Shown here piece after piece: positions 7,927 to 17,121 of a stretch of DNA of 64,000 nt. A program made the translations under genes and the position numbers. Origin of the DNA: Staphylococcus durrellii. Lineage in GTDB: Bacteria; Bacillota; Bacilli; Staphylococcales; Staphylococcaceae. The notes beneath the pieces are model-generated. The model searched no databases, was not told the origin of the DNA, and was given only the letters and a program-made list of their open reading frames with translations. The stretch lies in contig NZ_JADIIO010000001.1 of NCBI RefSeq assembly GCF_015594545.1, positions 744,001 to 808,000 on the forward strand, given 5' to 3'. Position 1 is the first letter of the stretch. Each line of letters starts with the position of its first letter.

Positions 7927-9297
7927 ATGTCAGAGGAAACAAGCTATTTTTGGTTAAATTGTGGCTATAATCGTTGGAATCACAATGAACCACTCGTAGG
8001 TCAAACTACATTATTCGAGGCAGGTGCTCAATTTAATCCATCACAAGGCTTTCGTGCATTTAAGCAAGCTAAAGTCGGAGATCAAGTCATCTTCTATCAA
8101 GTACAAATGGACACTGGATTATTAGGTTACGGTGAAATAACTAGCGTGCAAACTGGTGCACAAAATAAAACTCGTGTACATTTTGAACTTAAAGCTCAAT
8201 TAAAACCACTAACCGCTGACTACCTGAAAAGAAGCGAACGCTTAGAATTTAGAATGAGCAATATGAAAGAAACTCTGTTTAATCAAATTACTAAGGAAGA
8301 GTTTGATTTAATAGTCAGTTTAGGTAAAGGTGAAATAAAAGTACCAAGATATTTCTTTTTATCCGAATCAGAAGACTTTACAGCAGGCGAGACATATACC
8401 CTGTTTACCCATACGTATAATGGCATTAAAAGAAATGGCTATCATTTTTATACACAACTTGAACAAGGCGATAGAGTTGTATTCTATGATAAAAATCAAG
8501 ATCAATCTGTAATTGGATTAGGAGAAATAACGCGTCATATTCATGAAAAATCACCTATCCCTGGACGAACAAACAGTACAGCAATAGAAGTGTACTATGA
8601 AAAAGAGATTTCACCAGTATCATTATCAACTTTAAATAAGCATCCTAAATTAAAAAATTTATATTTTCTACAAGAAAATACAAAACAAGCAATCGCTAGT
8701 TTATCTGAAACTCAATTTGAATCTATTGTTGATATGAGTGAAAATAATGGTTTAAAACCACAGTTTGAAGCCGTTGGTAATGAACAACTGATTGAAGAAC
8801 AAAATGAAGAACTTAAACCATTTATCTTGTTAGTAGTTGAACCAGGGGATCCCGGTTTGAAAGCTGCCGAAGACTTATTACAAAAAACTAATGCACATCC
8901 TGTAATTACAACGGGCCATCCTGATTTCACAGAAGACATGCTTTATGGAAAGTATTTGCCTAATGAATCGGGCGCACTCTATTTTAGAGAAGGTTTTATT
9001 ACAGAATTAATGCCTAGAAAAGATAAAAGCTACCTTGTTATCGATAATTTTCACCGTATAGATCCGGACATTTTCCAAGCCTTTATTAATGTTTTAGAAG
9101 GTTATGAGGTAACAATGCCTAGATATAACAAGAAGGGTAATATGATAAAATGGTCTCGGAAAAAAGATTCATTCTATCACTTTAACCCTAATTGGCACAT
9201 TGTTGGTATCACTTGTGAGAGTTTAAATGAGATAAAGAATCATTATTCTGAACAATTTTTAAAGTATACTCGTATCGTTAAAGTAAACCAGGATTAA
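7927..9297 (+). CDS. EVE-EVE-degenerate AAA protein
   Basis: This 456-residue protein contains two EVE (PUA-like) domains, at about 5-130 (FWLNCGYNRWNH, then KVGDQVIFYQ) and 155-275 (TYTLFTHTYNG, QGDRVVFYDK). EVE domains bind modified bases in DNA or RNA. The last 160 residues resemble a McrB/MoxR-type AAA domain: YFREGFITELM, then YLVIDNFHRIDPDIFQAFINVLEG like Walker B and the following helix. The P-loop is damaged (VEPGDPGLKAA instead of GxxGxGKT), and the Walker B Asp-Glu is Asp-Asn. It would therefore probably not hydrolyse ATP. The role is unknown; restriction-like recognition or RNA binding is inferred only from domains. It lies between manA and a DCC gene, as in other staphylococci. 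Confidence 0.75.
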   Translation: MSEETSYFWLNCGYNRWNHNEPLVGQTTLFEAGAQFNPSQGFRAFKQAKVGDQVIFYQVQMDTGLLGYGEITSVQTGAQNKTRVHFELKAQLKPLTADYLKRSERLEFRMSNMKETLFNQITKEEFDLIVSLGKGEIKVPRYFFLSESEDFTAGETYTLFTHTYNGIKRNGYHFYTQLEQGDRVVFYDKNQDQSVIGLGEITRHIHEKSPIPGRTNSTAIEVYYEKEISPVSLSTLNKHPKLKNLYFLQENTKQAIASLSETQFESIVDMSENNGLKPQFEAVGNEQLIEEQNEELKPFILLVVEPGDPGLKAAEDLLQKTNAHPVITTGHPDFTEDMLYGKYLPNESGALYFREGFITELMPRKDKSYLVIDNFHRIDPDIFQAFINVLEGYEVTMPRYNKKGNMIKWSRKKDSFYHFNPNWHIVGITCESLNEIKNHYSEQFLKYTRIVKVNQD

Positions 9298-9310
9298 TAA
9301 ACTAAATTAT

Positions 9311-9351
9311 GAGAGACTGAGGCAGAACATGGTGCTTCAGCCTCTCTTTTT
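9311..9351 (+). terminator. Terminator, GAGACTGAGGC-type staphylococcal repeat
   Basis: GAGACTGAGGC and GCTTCAGCCTCTC pair around AACATGG and are followed by TTTTT. It resembles the GAGACTGGGaC-type intergenic hairpins scattered through staphylococcal genomes. Confidence 0.75.
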
Positions 9352-9408
9352 GTAGTTGTAATAGCGTTTAGCTTTACTATTTTAGTATAGAGATAACCAT
9401 ATAAAAGC

Positions 9409-9435
9409 GTATTGATAAAATCGATTTATCAATAC
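9409..9435. promoter_or_regulatory. Palindrome upstream of the DCC gene
   Basis: Two perfect 11-base arms (GTATTGATAAA and its complement) flank a five-base centre, about 110 bases before the DCC start. No T run follows, so it looks like a protein-binding site rather than a terminator. The regulator is unknown. Confidence 0.4.
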
Positions 9436-9451
9436 ATCATTTCAATTAAGC

Positions 9452-9466
9452 GGTTTTCTGAAAATT
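9452..9466. promoter_or_regulatory. CodY-like box
   Basis: GGTTTTCTGAAAATT matches the CodY consensus AATTTTCWGAAAATT in 13 of 15 positions, missing only the first two. It lies about 80 bases before the DCC-rbsK pair, which suggests repression when branched-chain amino acids and GTP are plentiful. Confidence 0.5.
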
Positions 9467-9544
9467 AAATAATAGATAAAATGATTTAAATTCGATACTT
9501 ATGGATATAGTATAATTAAGTAATTAAAAAGTGAGGTGCTTAAC

Positions 9545-9928
9545 ATGCCAATTATTTATTATGACGGTGGTTGTGTGTATTGTTATAATTTTGCTATTTG
9601 GTTAATACAAAATGGACTGTCTACGCGCTATCAATTTGCTACTTTAAAAGGTTCAGCAGGTCAACATTTACAACAAGAATATCCTGAGGCAAGACGTTTT
9701 GACAGTGTGATATTACAAGAGGGCGATAATTTACAATTTAAATCAGACGCTATCGCAACATTAATTACATCCCTAACTACTTTTAAATGGTTAGGTTTAT
9801 TTATAAGAATAACGCCTAGGTTTATTCGTGATTTTGGCTACAACCTATTTGCTAATAACAGAAATAGTATGTGGAAAACACATTGGCATAAACCTAATGA
9901 ATATGAACAATCTTTCTTTATAGATTAA
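9545..9928 (+). CDS. DCC (DUF393) thiol-disulfide oxidoreductase-like protein
   Basis: This 127-residue protein begins IIYYDGGCVYCYNFA, the DxxCxxC signature for which the DCC family is named. It is predicted to adopt a thioredoxin-like fold, with FKSDAIATLI and the hydrophobic middle typical of the group. The redox partner is not known. Start ATG 9545 follows GTGAGGTG at six bases. The ribokinase gene begins 20 bases later, so the two are probably one transcript. Confidence 0.85.
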   Translation: MPIIYYDGGCVYCYNFAIWLIQNGLSTRYQFATLKGSAGQHLQQEYPEARRFDSVILQEGDNLQFKSDAIATLITSLTTFKWLGLFIRITPRFIRDFGYNLFANNRNSMWKTHWHKPNEYEQSFFID

Positions 9929-9947
9929 TTTTAAGTGGAGGCAAACT

Positions 9948-10817
9948 ATGAATAAAATCATCGTGGTTGGTAGTTCATCAATAGATTTAATAGTTAATAC
10001 GCACAAAATTCCAGACGCGGGAGAAACAGTATTGGGAGAGTCCTTCTTTACCAGTCCAGGAGGAAAAGGAGCTAATCAAGCAGTTTCAGCAGCGAGGTTG
10101 TCTTCCCAAGTATATATGATAGGTGCAGTAGGAAATGACGCTTATGGCACTCGAGTTATTAATAATTTAAAAGAAAATAATGTTAATACAGATTTTATGG
10201 ATGTCATAGAAGATGTGGAAACTGGTACTGCCCATATAACGTTATTTGATAATGATAATAGAATTATAGTTATTCCAGGGGCGAACAATTATATTACTCC
10301 TCAAAAAGTACTACCCAAATTAGATTTTTTTAATGAGGACGATATTATTTTACTACAACAAGAAATCCCTGCCGAAACGGTTGATGCGGTGGTTAATTAT
10401 GCCTTTACTAACAATTTAAAAGTTATTTTAAATCCAGCACCATATAGAACGATTGCTCAGCAAACTATTGATAAAGTCACTTATTTAACGCCAAATGAAA
10501 GTGAGAATGAATTACTTTTTGGTAAAGATTTAGAAAAGATGTTAGAACATTACCGGAAAAAGTTAATTGTGACTAGAGGCGATCAAGGAGCAGTTTATTT
10601 TGACACAGCTGTTCGTAACATTGCTGGTCATCAACAAAAAGTAGTCGATACTACTGGTGCGGGTGATACATTTAATGGTGCATTAGCAGTGGCTCTAATT
10701 GAGAATAAAAATTTAGCTGAAGCAATTGACTTTGCCAATAAGGCAGGTAGTCTATCAGTAACTCGACTCGGTGCACAAGGTGCTATGCCTTATCGTAAAG
10801 AAATGAAAAGTAAATAG
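9948..10817 (+). CDS. rbsK: Ribokinase
   Basis: This 289-residue PfkB-family kinase phosphorylates ribose to ribose 5-phosphate. N-terminal SIDLIVNTHKIPDAGET and GGKGANQAVSAARL form the sugar site, and DTTGAGDTFNGALA near 240-255 holds the anion hole and catalytic Asp. Length fits the family. The start follows GTGGAGGC. No rbs transporter is adjacent, so it may serve ribose freed by nucleoside salvage, for which deoD lies downstream. A PfkB relative with another substrate cannot be excluded. Confidence 0.85.
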   Translation: MNKIIVVGSSSIDLIVNTHKIPDAGETVLGESFFTSPGGKGANQAVSAARLSSQVYMIGAVGNDAYGTRVINNLKENNVNTDFMDVIEDVETGTAHITLFDNDNRIIVIPGANNYITPQKVLPKLDFFNEDDIILLQQEIPAETVDAVVNYAFTNNLKVILNPAPYRTIAQQTIDKVTYLTPNESENELLFGKDLEKMLEHYRKKLIVTRGDQGAVYFDTAVRNIAGHQQKVVDTTGAGDTFNGALAVALIENKNLAEAIDFANKAGSLSVTRLGAQGAMPYRKEMKSK

Positions 10818-10846
10818 TTGGATATTTGTAATCGAAACCCTTTAGA

Positions 10847-10861
10847 TTGTAATTATTATAA
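10847..10861. promoter_or_regulatory. PerR box 1 (upstream)
   Basis: TTGTAATTATTATAA matches the Per box TTATAATNATTATAA in 14 of 15 positions, about 33 bases upstream of the dps -35 element. Confidence 0.75.
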
Positions 10862-10879
10862 TTTAAAAGACGAATTATC

Positions 10880-10908
10880 TTTACAGATTATAATAATTAT
10901 AATATAAT
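10880..10908 (+). promoter_or_regulatory. dps promoter with PerR box 2 in its spacer
   Basis: TTTACA, 17 bases and TATAAT form a SigA promoter. A perfect 15-base Per box, TTATAATAATTATAA at 10888-10902, fills the spacer exactly. PerR bound there would block RNA polymerase until peroxide oxidises it. The start codon is about 50 bases downstream. Confidence 0.88.
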
Positions 10909-10961
10909 AGTAATTGTAATGAAGTGGTTAAATAAATATACAAACAAAGGAGCAATTATAA

Positions 10962-11408
10962 ATGACTAATAATACACAAGTAGTAGAAGTATTAAATAAA
11001 CAAGTAGCAAACTGGACGGTAGCGTTTACTAAATTACACAATTTTCATTGGTATGTTAAAGGGCCTAATTTCTTCTCGCTACACACTAAATTTGAAGAAT
11101 TATACGATGAAGCAAGCCAATATATTGATGATTTAGCTGAACGTATTTTAGCTGTGGGTGGTAATCCGGTTGCAACGTTAAAAGAAAGTTTAGAAATATC
11201 AATTATTGAAGAAGCTGGTAAAGGTTATAAAGCTGAAGAAATGGTTGAAGAATTATCAAAAGATTTTACTAACGTTGCAAAACAATTAGATGAAGCTATT
11301 GCAGTTGCTTCAAATGCTGATGATGATGTAACTGAAGATATGTTTATTGGTATGCAAACAAATATTGAAAAACATAACTGGATGTTAAAATCTTATTTAG
11401 GCGAATAA
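10962..11408 (+). CDS. dps: Dps/MrgA ferritin-like DNA-binding protein
   Basis: This 148-residue Dps family protein forms 12-mer shells that oxidise Fe2+ with H2O2 and compact DNA, protecting against Fenton damage. Ferroxidase residues at the subunit interface are visible in NFHWYVKGPNFFSLHTKFEELYDE (two His) and DDLAERILAVGG (Asp, Glu). The start follows AAAGGAGCAATTATA. Two PerR boxes upstream predict peroxide induction, as for S. aureus dps/mrgA. It is monocistronic and ends at the hairpin at 11465-11508. Confidence 0.96.
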   Translation: MTNNTQVVEVLNKQVANWTVAFTKLHNFHWYVKGPNFFSLHTKFEELYDEASQYIDDLAERILAVGGNPVATLKESLEISIIEEAGKGYKAEEMVEELSKDFTNVAKQLDEAIAVASNADDDVTEDMFIGMQTNIEKHNWMLKSYLGE

Positions 11409-11464
11409 TTAAATTCATTAAATATAATAAGCGTCCGAGACACAAATAACTTTGATTATAAAAA

Positions 11465-11508
11465 ACGTCAATTACTGTTGGAAAAACATAGTAATTGACG
11501 TTTTTTTT
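11465..11508 (+). terminator. Terminator of dps
   Basis: A perfect 12-bp stem (ACGTCAATTACT / AGTAATTGACGT) is followed by eight T, 57 bases after the dps stop. An A run on the other side could make it bidirectional. Confidence 0.88.
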
Positions 11509-11695
11509 GCTTTTATGTAATTTTGTGATTTGACTTGAATAGATAAAGTGAAATTAGGGTCGTTCCAGCAATATTTGGCTAGGGGAACTAATTACATTAG
11601 TTTAACATTATTGACGATATTACCAAGTGAAGAGGAAGAACTGAAGATTACAGTCTAAGGTCCTCTGCTAGAAAGCGAGTTATATAAAATTAAAA

Positions 11696-11739
11696 GTAGC
11701 CTTTAAATCATTTCAACTCAGAAATAATTTAAGGGCTAC
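11696..11739 (-). terminator. Terminator of deoD
   Basis: A 19-bp stem with two or three imperfect pairs (GTAGCCTTTAAATCATTTC / GAAATAATTTAAGGGCTAC) is followed on the minus strand by TTTTAATTTT. Confidence 0.75.
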
Positions 11740-11776
11740 TTGTTTGGGATATATGTCCCAGTCTCACATAGAACGC

Positions 11777-12487
11777 TTATTCAGCGATTTCTAAGGCGAT
11801 TTCCATCATTTGTGTGAAAGAATTTTGTCTTTCCTCTGCCGTAGTTGCTTCATCTTTTAATATATGATCACTTACTGTAAAAATACCTAATGCTTTTTTA
11901 TTAGCGTAAGTAGCATTTAAATATAATGCTGCGGATTCCATTTCAATACCTAAGATACCCATACGTTGCCATTGATCATTGAAAGTACTGTCTGCATTAT
12001 AAAAGGTGTCAGAAGATAATATATTACCGACATGACTTGTTGCACCTAACGCATCGGCTTGTTGTTTTGCTTTTAAAAGTAAGTCGAAATCAGCCAATGG
12101 TGCATAGTGACCAGGAATATTATATTGATCTATATAGCTTGAATTTGTGGATGCACCTTGAGCGATAATAATGTCATAAAGATTTACATTATTTTGTAAA
12201 GCACCACAAGAACCAATACGAATAATAGTGTCAACGTTGAAAAAGTTATAAAGTTCATATGAATAAATGCCAATGCTTGGAATTCCCATACCAGAACCCA
12301 TTACAGATACTTCCTTCCCTTTATAGGTTCCAGTGTAGCCAAACATATTGCGTACTTCATTAAATTGTTCTACATTTGTTAAAAAGTTTTCGGCAATATA
12401 TTTAGCGCGAAGTGGATCGCCAGGCATTAAAACAGTTTTGGCAATTTTTTTTCCATTAGGTTGAATGTGTGGTGTCCCTTGAGTCAT
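11777..12487 (-). CDS. deoD: Purine-nucleoside phosphorylase, DeoD type
   Basis: This 236-residue cytoplasmic enzyme releases purine bases and (deoxy)ribose 1-phosphate from nucleosides. PGDPLRAKYIAENFL and GSGMGIPS bind phosphate, RIGSCGAL and EMESAALY the ribose, and the Asp in VSDH is the catalytic acid of hexameric DeoD enzymes. Start ATG 12487 follows AAAGGAGAAG. It is divergent from deoC, with promoters expected in the 234-base gap. Together with deoC, pdp and deoB it forms a complete salvage route to glycolysis. Confidence 0.96.
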   Translation of the reverse strand: MTQGTPHIQPNGKKIAKTVLMPGDPLRAKYIAENFLTNVEQFNEVRNMFGYTGTYKGKEVSVMGSGMGIPSIGIYSYELYNFFNVDTIIRIGSCGALQNNVNLYDIIIAQGASTNSSYIDQYNIPGHYAPLADFDLLLKAKQQADALGATSHVGNILSSDTFYNADSTFNDQWQRMGILGIEMESAALYLNATYANKKALGIFTVSDHILKDEATTAEERQNSFTQMMEIALEIAE

Positions 12488-12721
12488 AGTTAATCTTCTC
12501 CTTTAATATCATTCTTTAAAATAAAGATAACATTTGTTTATATTTTTTGCTATTTTTTGTAAAATATTATATGAATAAACATTTATAAATTGTTTGCCCA
12601 AAAGGAAAATTAGTAGCTATTAAGGTCGTAAAATTATAAAATTAATATGAACTGACATTAATATACAAATAATAGTTTTGATTTTGTTAGGGCTACATTT
12701 TATAAACACTAGGAGGATTTT

Positions 12722-13384
12722 ATGAATTACGCAAAATATATTGACCATACTTTATTAAAACCAGAATCTACGAAAGAACAAATTGATAAAATTATTAGCG
12801 AGGCGCGGGATTATGAATTTAAATCAGTATGTATCAATCCTACGCATGTAAACTATGCTGCACAACAACTTGTAAACACTAAAGTAATGGTATGTACAGT
12901 CATTGGTTTCCCTTTAGGGGCTTCAACTACAGCTACAAAAATCTATGAAACTGAAGATGCTATTAAAAATGGCGCGGACGAAATAGATATGGTAATTAAT
13001 ATCGGAGCACTAAAAGATGGGAGTTTTGAAGCAGTTCAAAAAGATATTGAAGGCGTTATCGGTGCTGCAAATGGCAAAACAGTTAAAGTCATCATCGAAA
13101 CTTGTTTATTAACAGATGAAGAAAAGGTTAGAGCTTGCGAATTAAGTAAAGCTGCAGGTGCAGATTTTGTTAAAACTTCTACTGGTTTTGCAGGAGGAGG
13201 CGCTACGCCTGAAGATGTTAAGTTAATGAAACAAACAGTTGGTGACGACCTTGAAGTAAAAGCATCAGGTGGCGTACGAAACTTAGAAGACTTTAATGCA
13301 ATGATAGAAGCAGGTGCTACACGTATTGGTGCAAGCGCCGGTGTACAAATTATTCAAGGATTGCAAAGTGATTCAGACTATTAA
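12722..13384 (+). CDS. deoC: Deoxyribose-phosphate aldolase
   Basis: This 220-residue class I aldolase splits 2-deoxyribose 5-phosphate into acetaldehyde and glyceraldehyde 3-phosphate. [10 protein letters not shown] near 148-157 carries the Schiff-base lysine and VKASGGVR near 180 the second active-site lysine. AGGAGGATTTT precedes the ATG. pdp starts 70 bases downstream and deoB follows, so the three make one operon that feeds salvaged deoxyribose into glycolysis. Confidence 0.96.
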   Translation: MNYAKYIDHTLLKPESTKEQIDKIISEARDYEFKSVCINPTHVNYAAQQLVNTKVMVCTVIGFPLGASTTATKIYETEDAIKNGADEIDMVINIGALKDGSFEAVQKDIEGVIGAANGKTVKVIIETCLLTDEEKVRACELSKAAGADFVKTSTGFAGGGATPEDVKLMKQTVGDDLEVKASGGVRNLEDFNAMIEAGATRIGASAGVQIIQGLQSDSDY

Positions 13385-13454
13385 TTAAGGGAAATAATTA
13401 ACTGAGAACTTGTTTTCGGGGAATGTTAAACAACATGAAGGGGAGGCTTTTTAT

Positions 13455-14756
13455 ATGAGAATGGTTGATATTATTGAAAAGAAAAGAGACGGTAATGCTT
13501 TAACTAAAGATGAAATTGAATTTTTTATTGACGGGTACACAAAAGGAGACATACCTGATTACCAAGCCTCAAGTTTAGCGATGGCTATATTTTTTCAAGA
13601 TATGAATGAAGAAGAAAGAGCAGCGTTAACGATGGCTATAGTTAATTCAGGTGATGTCATTGATTTATCCAATATTGAAGGTATTAAAGTAGATAAACAT
13701 TCAACAGGAGGAGTTGGAGATACAACTACATTAGTGTTAGCTCCATTAGTTGCTTCTGTCGGTGTACCTGTTGCTAAAATGAGCGGTCGTGGGTTAGGAC
13801 ATACAGGAGGAACAATTGATAAATTAGAATCAATTAAAGGTTTTCATGTCGAAATAACAGAAGATAAATTTACGCAACTTGTAAATGAAGCCAAAGTTGC
13901 TGTTATTGGTCAGTCTGGTAATTTAACGCCAGCTGATAAAAAATTATATGGTTTACGCGATGTTACCGGTACAGTTAATTCTATTCCGTTAATAGCATCA
14001 TCGATTATGAGTAAAAAGATAGCAGCAGGCGCTGACGCAATTGTGTTAGACGTTAAAACAGGTAATGGTGCTTTTATGAAAACAATAGAAGAAGCTGAAG
14101 CTTTAGCTCATGCGATGGTAAGTATCGGAAATAACGTAGGACGTAAAACAATGGCAATTATATCTGATATGAGCCAACCACTTGGAAATGCTGTAGGTAA
14201 CGCACTTGAAGTCAAAGAAGCAATTGAAACATTACAAGGTAAAGGTCCGAAAGATTTAACCGAACTAGTGCTAACACTGGGCTCACAGATGGTCGTACTT
14301 AGTAATAAAGCTAAAGACTTGCATGAGGCGGAAATGATGTTAAAAGAAGCGATAAATAATGGCACGGCATTAGCTTGTTTTAAAACATTTTTAGCTAATC
14401 AAGATGGTGATGCATCAGTTGTTGATGACGTAACCAAATTACCACAAGCGAAATATCAAATAGCATTACCTGCGCAAGAAAGTGGAGTAGTGACTGAAAT
14501 TATTGCCAATGAAATTGGTGTGGTATCTATGATGTTAGGTGCAGGGAGACAGACAAAAGAAGACGATATCGATCTTAGTGTTGGTATTGTATTAAACAAA
14601 AAAGTCGGAGACCAAGTTAAGAAAGGTGACTCTTTACTAACGATTCATTCTAATAGTGAAAATATTGATAATGTTAAAGAAAAATTAAACAATAGTATCA
14701 CTATCAGTGAAAAAGGCAATAATCCGACGTTGATTCATAAAATTATTACTGAATAG
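13455..14756 (+). CDS. pdp: Pyrimidine-nucleoside phosphorylase
   Basis: This 433-residue enzyme phosphorolyses uridine, thymidine and deoxyuridine. KHSTGGVGD near 81-90 binds phosphate, [16 protein letters not shown] is the thymidine phosphorylase signature, and the C-terminal domain ([16 protein letters not shown]) has a barrel-sandwich shape. A TTG at 13410 is in frame, but the ATG at 13455 follows GGGGAGGCTTTTT and gives the family N terminus [13 protein letters not shown]. The deoB start is 11 bases beyond its stop. Confidence 0.95.
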   Translation: MRMVDIIEKKRDGNALTKDEIEFFIDGYTKGDIPDYQASSLAMAIFFQDMNEEERAALTMAIVNSGDVIDLSNIEGIKVDKHSTGGVGDTTTLVLAPLVASVGVPVAKMSGRGLGHTGGTIDKLESIKGFHVEITEDKFTQLVNEAKVAVIGQSGNLTPADKKLYGLRDVTGTVNSIPLIASSIMSKKIAAGADAIVLDVKTGNGAFMKTIEEAEALAHAMVSIGNNVGRKTMAIISDMSQPLGNAVGNALEVKEAIETLQGKGPKDLTELVLTLGSQMVVLSNKAKDLHEAEMMLKEAINNGTALACFKTFLANQDGDASVVDDVTKLPQAKYQIALPAQESGVVTEIIANEIGVVSMMLGAGRQTKEDDIDLSVGIVLNKKVGDQVKKGDSLLTIHSNSENIDNVKEKLNNSITISEKGNNPTLIHKIITE

Positions 14757-14767
14757 GGAGTGGAACT

Positions 14768-15955
14768 ATGACTACACCTTTTAAAAGAATCCATCTAATT
14801 GTTATGGATTCCGTAGGCATTGGAGAAGGACCAGACGCGGCAGCATTTAATGACGAAGGCAGTCATACTTTAAGACACACGTTAGAAGGCTTCGATCAAG
14901 ATTTACCAAACTTAGAAAAATTAGGTTTAGGTAACATTGAAAAGCTACCTGTAGTTAAAAAAGTAAGCAACCCGGAAAGTTTTTATACTAAAATGAGTGA
15001 AGCATCTGTAGGAAAAGATACAATGACTGGTCATTGGGAAATCATGGGCTTAAATATTATGCAACCATTTAAAGTTTACCCAGATGGATTTCCCAAAGCA
15101 TTAATAGATGAAATCGAATCAATGACAGGACGTAAAGTGGTTGCAAACATTCCTGCATCAGGTACAGCAATTATCGATGAATGGGGCGAACACCAAATGA
15201 AGACAGGCGATCTAATCGTTTATACTTCTGCAGATCCTGTGTTACAAATTGCAGCTCACGAAGACATTATACCGTTAGATGAGTTATATGATATTTGTGA
15301 AAAAGTTCGTGAAATTACAAAAGACCCTAAATATTTAATTGGTCGTATTATAGCAAGACCTTATGTAGGTGAACCAGGCAACTTCACTCGTACTTCTAAT
15401 CGTCATGACTATGCTTTAAAACCTTTTGGCAAGACGGTGATGAATGAACTGAAAGAAGCAAGTTATGACGTCATTGCTTTAGGTAAAATAAACGATATTT
15501 ATGATGGTGAAGGTGTAACACAAGCTATACGTACTAAAAACAATATGGATGGTATGGATAAACTCATTGAAACTGTGCAACAAGACTTTAACGGTTTAAG
15601 CTTTTTAAATTTAGTTGATTTTGATGCGCAATTTGGGCATCGTAGAGATAAACCTGGATACGCACAAGCTATTAAAGATTTTGATAATCGTTTGCCAGAA
15701 CTTATTAGTAAGCTAAAAGAAGATGATTTAGTTATTATAACTGCAGATCATGGCAATGATCCAACCGCAGAAGGCACGGATCATACGCGAGAATATATCC
15801 CAGTACTAATGTTTAGTCCGAAAATTACTGAATATCATGAATTAGCACAAGATGATACATTTAGCTCGATAGGAGCTACGATTGCAGACAATTTTGATGT
15901 TTCATTACCTAAATATGGTAGAAGTTATTTAACAGAACTAGGGGTGGAAAAATAA
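14768..15955 (+). CDS. deoB: Phosphopentomutase
   Basis: This 395-residue alkaline-phosphatase superfamily mutase converts (deoxy)ribose 1-phosphate to the 5-phosphate. [13 protein letters not shown] supplies the first metal-binding Asp, [10 protein letters not shown] holds the phosphorylated Thr near residue 85, and the C-terminal [11 protein letters not shown] and ITADHGND carry the remaining Mn2+ ligands. It stands third in the deoC-pdp-deoB operon. Its stop overlaps the next start by one base (TAATG), which suggests translational coupling. Confidence 0.96.
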   Translation: MTTPFKRIHLIVMDSVGIGEGPDAAAFNDEGSHTLRHTLEGFDQDLPNLEKLGLGNIEKLPVVKKVSNPESFYTKMSEASVGKDTMTGHWEIMGLNIMQPFKVYPDGFPKALIDEIESMTGRKVVANIPASGTAIIDEWGEHQMKTGDLIVYTSADPVLQIAAHEDIIPLDELYDICEKVREITKDPKYLIGRIIARPYVGEPGNFTRTSNRHDYALKPFGKTVMNELKEASYDVIALGKINDIYDGEGVTQAIRTKNNMDGMDKLIETVQQDFNGLSFLNLVDFDAQFGHRRDKPGYAQAIKDFDNRLPELISKLKEDDLVIITADHGNDPTAEGTDHTREYIPVLMFSPKITEYHELAQDDTFSSIGATIADNFDVSLPKYGRSYLTELGVEK

Positions 15956-16305
15956 TGAAAATACTAAGAATAATTTTAGGGACAATATTTTCAATCGCTG
16001 GATTTTTACATTTTAAAGATGAACAATCATTCAGAAAGATTGTTCCTGAATACTTGCCATTAAGAAAAACAGCTGTGTTATTAACAGGTATCGTCGAGAT
16101 GATTACCGGCATTTATTTAATTATTAAAAGACCTACTAACACAATGAAAAAATTAATAAATCTATTTTTAATTTCAGTTATGCCTGCTAATATTTATATG
16201 GCGCGTAAATCATTACCATTAGGCAACAAACAATTGCCGCAATGGATATTATATGCACGTATACCTTTACAATTTGTATTAATAAGAACAATATCTAAAC
16301 TTTAA
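15955..16305 (+). CDS. DoxX-like small membrane protein
   Basis: This 116-residue protein has four hydrophobic segments (about 2-20, 42-60, 68-85 and 95-113). The opening RIILGTIFSIAGFLHF and EMITGIYLII are typical of DoxX/DoxD-type membrane proteins. Its ATG overlaps the deoB stop codon, so it belongs to the deo operon. The link to nucleoside catabolism is unexplained. Relatives have been proposed to act with membrane redox systems, but the function here is unknown. Confidence 0.7.
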   Translation: MKILRIILGTIFSIAGFLHFKDEQSFRKIVPEYLPLRKTAVLLTGIVEMITGIYLIIKRPTNTMKKLINLFLISVMPANIYMARKSLPLGNKQLPQWILYARIPLQFVLIRTISKL

Positions 16306-16324
16306 ATGATTTTTCTAAATAAAA

Positions 16325-16367
16325 AATAACCTGGTGGATATAATTACTATCCATCAGGTTATTTTAT
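16325..16367. terminator. Bidirectional terminator between the deo operon and luxS
   Basis: AATAACCTGGTGGATA and TATCCATCAGGTTATT pair with one mismatch. A and T runs lie on the respective sides, and the two genes converge here. Confidence 0.85.
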
Positions 16368-16386
16368 TACTATCTGAAAATCTATT

Positions 16387-16857
16387 TTATTTAGCGTCAC
16401 TAAAGACTTCATTCCATTGTTGACGTTCATCTAAAAATGCTTGTGCGATTTTTTTCGCACCATCTAATGAATGACTAGCTGCCCATCCACATTGTACTTC
16501 ATTACATGCAGGTACTTCAGTGGCTTGTAAGACGTCTTTTAATGTTTGTTCTACAATATTAAGTACGTCATCATAATCGTCATGATTTATAAAGGAAGCA
16601 TAGAAACCAGTTTGACATCCCATTGGGCTCACATCTACAACTTTATCAGAATGATTTCTGATATTTTCAGCCATTAAATGTTCTAATGAGTGTAATCCTG
16701 GCATATCCATGTGTTCCTTGTTAGGTTGTTTAAATCGAATATCATATTTGTGAATAACGTCACCATTAAGTCCTTCCATAGTGCCGGCTAAGCGAATAAA
16801 TGGTGCCACTACTTTAGTATGATCTAAATTAAAGCTTTCAACATTCATTTTTGGCAT
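16387..16857 (-). CDS. luxS: S-ribosylhomocysteinase (autoinducer-2 synthesis)
   Basis: This 156-residue enzyme splits S-ribosylhomocysteine into homocysteine and DPD, the precursor of AI-2, within the activated methyl cycle. The metal site is complete: HSLEHLMAE (HxxEH near 57-61) and the Cys of the [14 protein letters not shown] segment near 126. GCQTGFY contributes the catalytic Cys near 84. AGGAGGGATTAGC precedes ATG 16857. It is a single-gene unit; the 264-base gap to the divergent amidohydrolase holds both promoters. Confidence 0.97.
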   Translation of the reverse strand: MPKMNVESFNLDHTKVVAPFIRLAGTMEGLNGDVIHKYDIRFKQPNKEHMDMPGLHSLEHLMAENIRNHSDKVVDVSPMGCQTGFYASFINHDDYDDVLNIVEQTLKDVLQATEVPACNEVQCGWAASHSLDGAKKIAQAFLDERQQWNEVFSDAK

Positions 16858-17121
16858 GCTAATCCCTCCTATTGAGTCAATAATATAATTGTAACAAGAG
16901 CAATATACTTTTACAATTGAGTCCTTTTTTCGAAAACATAATTCTCTGAAGTTATTTTTTGAATAGTAAGAAAAAATAATGACAAAAATATATAAAACCG
17001 ATAGAATAAGTAATAATTCGTTATCATTTTGTACAATTTAATTACTCAATTTACCACAAATTGTAAAGTATTAGAATGACAAAATAATGTTAACAATCAG
17101 TGAAAGAAGGGTGGAGATAGT

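Larger units (their letters stand above)
11431..11775. repeat. Degenerate intergenic repeat, copy B
   Basis: The 368-base gap between dps and the convergent deoD holds no gene. Its order of hairpins and conserved blocks matches copy A at 600-1045. In addition its two ends are imperfect inverted repeats of one another: AAGCGTCCGAGACAC at 11429-11443 and, on the other strand, AAGCGTTCTATGTGAGACTG ending at 11777. GAGACTGGGACAT at that end is a typical staphylococcal intergenic motif. No target duplication is obvious. Confidence 0.55.
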
